The position numbers were made by a program, and so were the translations under genes. Positions 7,370 through 8,445 of a DNA stretch of 8,445 nt are shown here, piece by piece. The stretch covers positions 1 to 8,445 of the forward strand of contig JAEDJV010000107.1 in NCBI GenBank assembly GCA_016296165.1, given 5' to 3'. The notes beneath the pieces were generated by a model that saw only the letters and a program-made list of their open reading frames with translations, did no database searches and was not told the origin of the DNA. Numbering within the stretch: position 1 is the first letter of the stretch; every line of letters begins with the position of its first letter. The DNA comes from Oscillospiraceae bacterium. GTDB lineage: Bacteria > Bacillota > Clostridia > Oscillospirales > Ruminococcaceae.

Positions 7370-8214
7370 CAATACGAAAAACAGGTACTATCTTGCTGTA
7401 TTTTATCCTGACAGTTGCAGGTTTAGTTATGATCTATCCTTTGATCTGGATGTTTTCTGCAACTTTTAAAACTAATAGCGAAATATTCGGTAGTATATCA
7501 TTGTTTACAAAATATCCGGTAACTGACGGATATCAGAACTTATTCAGTAATTACGGCGGAAATATCAATATACTTGGAGCAATGCGGAATACATTATTAA
7601 TAATTGTACCTAAAATCTTCTTTACTCTGGTGTCAGGTGTTATGACAGCATATGGTTTCAGCAGATTTAATTTCAGAGGCAAAAAAATTCTTTTTGCATT
7701 TTTGATCTTTACACTATTTATTCCTGATTCAGTTATGATGATTCCTCAGTTTATTATGTTTAACAGATTCGGATGGATAGATTCTCCTGTATATACAGCA
7801 CTCATTGTCCCGTCATTGTTTGCTTTTGAAGGGTATTTTATTTTCATGCTTGTTCAGTTTATGAAGGGAATTCCCAATGAACTGGATGAGGCTGCCAAAA
7901 TCGACGGCTGTGAGTCATGGCAGATACTTTTTCATGTAATCTGTCCTTTGCTTAGGCCGGCTTTGGCAAGCTGCGCAGTATTTCAGTTTATATGGACTTC
8001 AAACGATTATATGGGACCGTTACTGTATGTAAACACTCCGTCCAGATACCCTCTTTCCGTTTTTGTAAAACTCTCTATGGACGCTGATTCAGGTTTTCAG
8101 TGGAACAAGGTACTCGCCGTATCTCTTGTTTCTGTAATACCGTCATTAATTGTATTCTTTTTGTCTCAGAAAGTGTTTACAGATGGAATAGTATCAGGGG
8201 CAGTTAAACAATAA
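7366..8214 (+). CDS. ABC sugar transporter permease, MalG/YesQ type
   Basis: Second inner-membrane permease of the importer (282 aa). Hydrophobic helices are at about 8-31, 72-98, 108-132, 142-165, 193-213 and 247-268. The EAA loop is at 175-198 (DEAAKIDGCESWQILFHVICP region). The C-terminus ends in GIVSGAVKQ, the usual ending of MalG-type proteins. The start ATG overlaps the preceding stop in an ATGA, with AGGAGG at 7356-7361 four nt upstream. It is the last gene of the operon; no transport ATPase follows, which fits families that share an MsmX-type ATPase. No convincing terminator follows it. Confidence 0.93.
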   Translation: MTIRKTGTILLYFILTVAGLVMIYPLIWMFSATFKTNSEIFGSISLFTKYPVTDGYQNLFSNYGGNINILGAMRNTLLIIVPKIFFTLVSGVMTAYGFSRFNFRGKKILFAFLIFTLFIPDSVMMIPQFIMFNRFGWIDSPVYTALIVPSLFAFEGYFIFMLVQFMKGIPNELDEAAKIDGCESWQILFHVICPLLRPALASCAVFQFIWTSNDYMGPLLYVNTPSRYPLSVFVKLSMDADSGFQWNKVLAVSLVSVIPSLIVFFLSQKVFTDGIVSGAVKQ

Positions 8215-8279
8215 TAGGATTATTTCAATATAAAAACGGAGTAAAAAACAGATAAACTGTAGAAGATAAACAAAGTGAG

Positions 8280-8305
8280 AAAAAACAGAAAAAAAGCGAA
8301 AAAAA
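8280..8305 (+). promoter_or_regulatory. Phased A-tracts / UP element before the rRNA promoter
   Basis: Three A-runs (8280-8285, 8289-8295, 8299-8305) have centres about 9.5-10 bp apart, close to one helical turn, and end 3 bp before the -35 box. Such phased tracts bend DNA and bind the RNA polymerase alpha subunit, as known for strong rRNA promoters. The role here is inferred from position. Confidence 0.6.
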
Positions 8306-8308
8306 GTG

Positions 8309-8337
8309 TTGACAAAGGGATGAATGCGTGATATAAT
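8309..8337 (+). promoter_or_regulatory. Strong rRNA-type sigma-A promoter
   Basis: A perfect TTGACA (8309-8314), an exact 17-bp spacer and a perfect TATAAT (8332-8337), with TG at 8329-8330 giving an extended -10. The predicted start is near G8344. It is the strongest promoter in the window and is followed by a leader containing a boxA-like motif, which points to an rRNA operon rather than a protein gene. Confidence 0.88.
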
Positions 8338-8343
8338 AATAAA

Positions 8344-8445
8344 GCTGTCGGACGAGACCGGAAAACAAAAGGACTTGAAAGGCAACAAATAGTATCTTGA
8401 AAATTGAACAATGCACTAAATGAAACCCTTGAAGATTCCAAGAGT
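8344..8445 (+). other. Leader of a probable rRNA operon (16S gene beyond the window)
   Basis: About 100 nt of transcribed leader with no open frame. It contains the TTGAAAATTGAACAA motif that Firmicutes carry before 16S genes. The last 21 nt (8425-8445) can form a 7-bp hairpin with one mismatch. The 16S sequence itself is not reached, so the identity of the downstream gene is inferred. Confidence 0.65.
8391..8410 (+). promoter_or_regulatory. boxA-like antitermination site in the rRNA leader
   Basis: AGTATCTTGAAAATTGAACA resembles the Firmicutes leader motif (CTTTGAAAACTGAACAA type) where Nus factors assemble to prevent premature termination of rRNA transcripts. The same motif can also occur in spacers within rRNA operons; its place just after a strong promoter favours the leader. 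Confidence 0.6.

Noticed and set aside
8174..8210. Inverted repeat TGTTTAC / GTTAAACA at the end of the last permease gene
   Set aside because: The stem is short, AT-rich and bulged, spans a 22-nt loop inside coding sequence and lacks a T-tail.
8248..8260. Small hairpin ACAG-ATAAA-CTGT after the sugar operon
   Set aside because: A four-base-pair stem without a T-run is too weak for an intrinsic terminator.
8194..8441. Three overlapping minus-strand open frames rich in Phe and Leu
   Set aside because: They are the complement of A-rich promoter DNA and overlap a perfect plus-strand promoter and rRNA leader; no family resemblance.
1..8445. CRISPR arrays, tRNA genes, insertion sequences, phage or attachment sites
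   Set aside because: No regularly spaced repeats, cloverleaf sequences, transposase or integrase fragments, or flanking direct repeats were seen on either strand.

Overview
The window looks like chromosomal DNA of a fibre-degrading, low-GC Gram-positive anaerobe, most likely a Ruminococcus close to R. flavefaciens. The reasons are a secreted GH9-CBM3c cellulase ending in a cellulosomal dockerin, a type IV pilus retraction ATPase, Firmicutes-type AGGAGG ribosome sites, sigma-A promoters with TG-extended -10 boxes, and very AT-rich gaps. R. albus GH9 enzymes usually carry CBM37 rather than a dockerin, which favours the flavefaciens side. The species call is inference.

Layout. Positions 11-51 hold an intrinsic terminator for the leftward cellulase gene (69-2444, minus). 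The cellulase has its own promoter (2504-2532). A second leftward terminator (2582-2613) closes the pilT unit (2681-3754, minus), so the two minus-strand genes are separate transcription units. A 292-bp AT-rich divergent intergenic region (3755-4046) holds the pilT promoter and the rightward promoter of a four-gene sugar-uptake operon. That operon encodes a lipoprotein solute-binding protein (4047-5336), a cytosolic GH105 unsaturated-uronyl hydrolase (start most likely GTG at 5355, to 6452) and two MalF/MalG-type permeases (ending 7369 and 8214). The genes are nearly or actually overlapping. The last 231 bp hold no protein gene. They contain A-tract DNA, a near-perfect promoter and a boxA-like leader typical of the start of an rRNA operon; the 16S gene itself would lie beyond the window.

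How the genes fit together. The cellulase acts outside the cell, probably docked on a cellulosomal scaffoldin. The ABC system resembles the Bacillus YesOPQ/YesR set for pectin (rhamnogalacturonan) fragments: unsaturated oligosaccharides are bound, imported, and trimmed in the cytosol by the GH105 enzyme. No transport ATPase is present, so a shared MsmX-type ATPase encoded elsewhere is expected. PilT may serve pilus-mediated attachment to plant fibre. All genes look intact. I see no tRNA, CRISPR array, insertion sequence or phage element. I do not see a clearly novel system. The most notable points are the GH105 gene lying inside the transporter operon, the uniform extended -10 promoters, the phased A-tracts before the rRNA promoter, and the absence of a visible terminator between the sugar operon and the rRNA leader.
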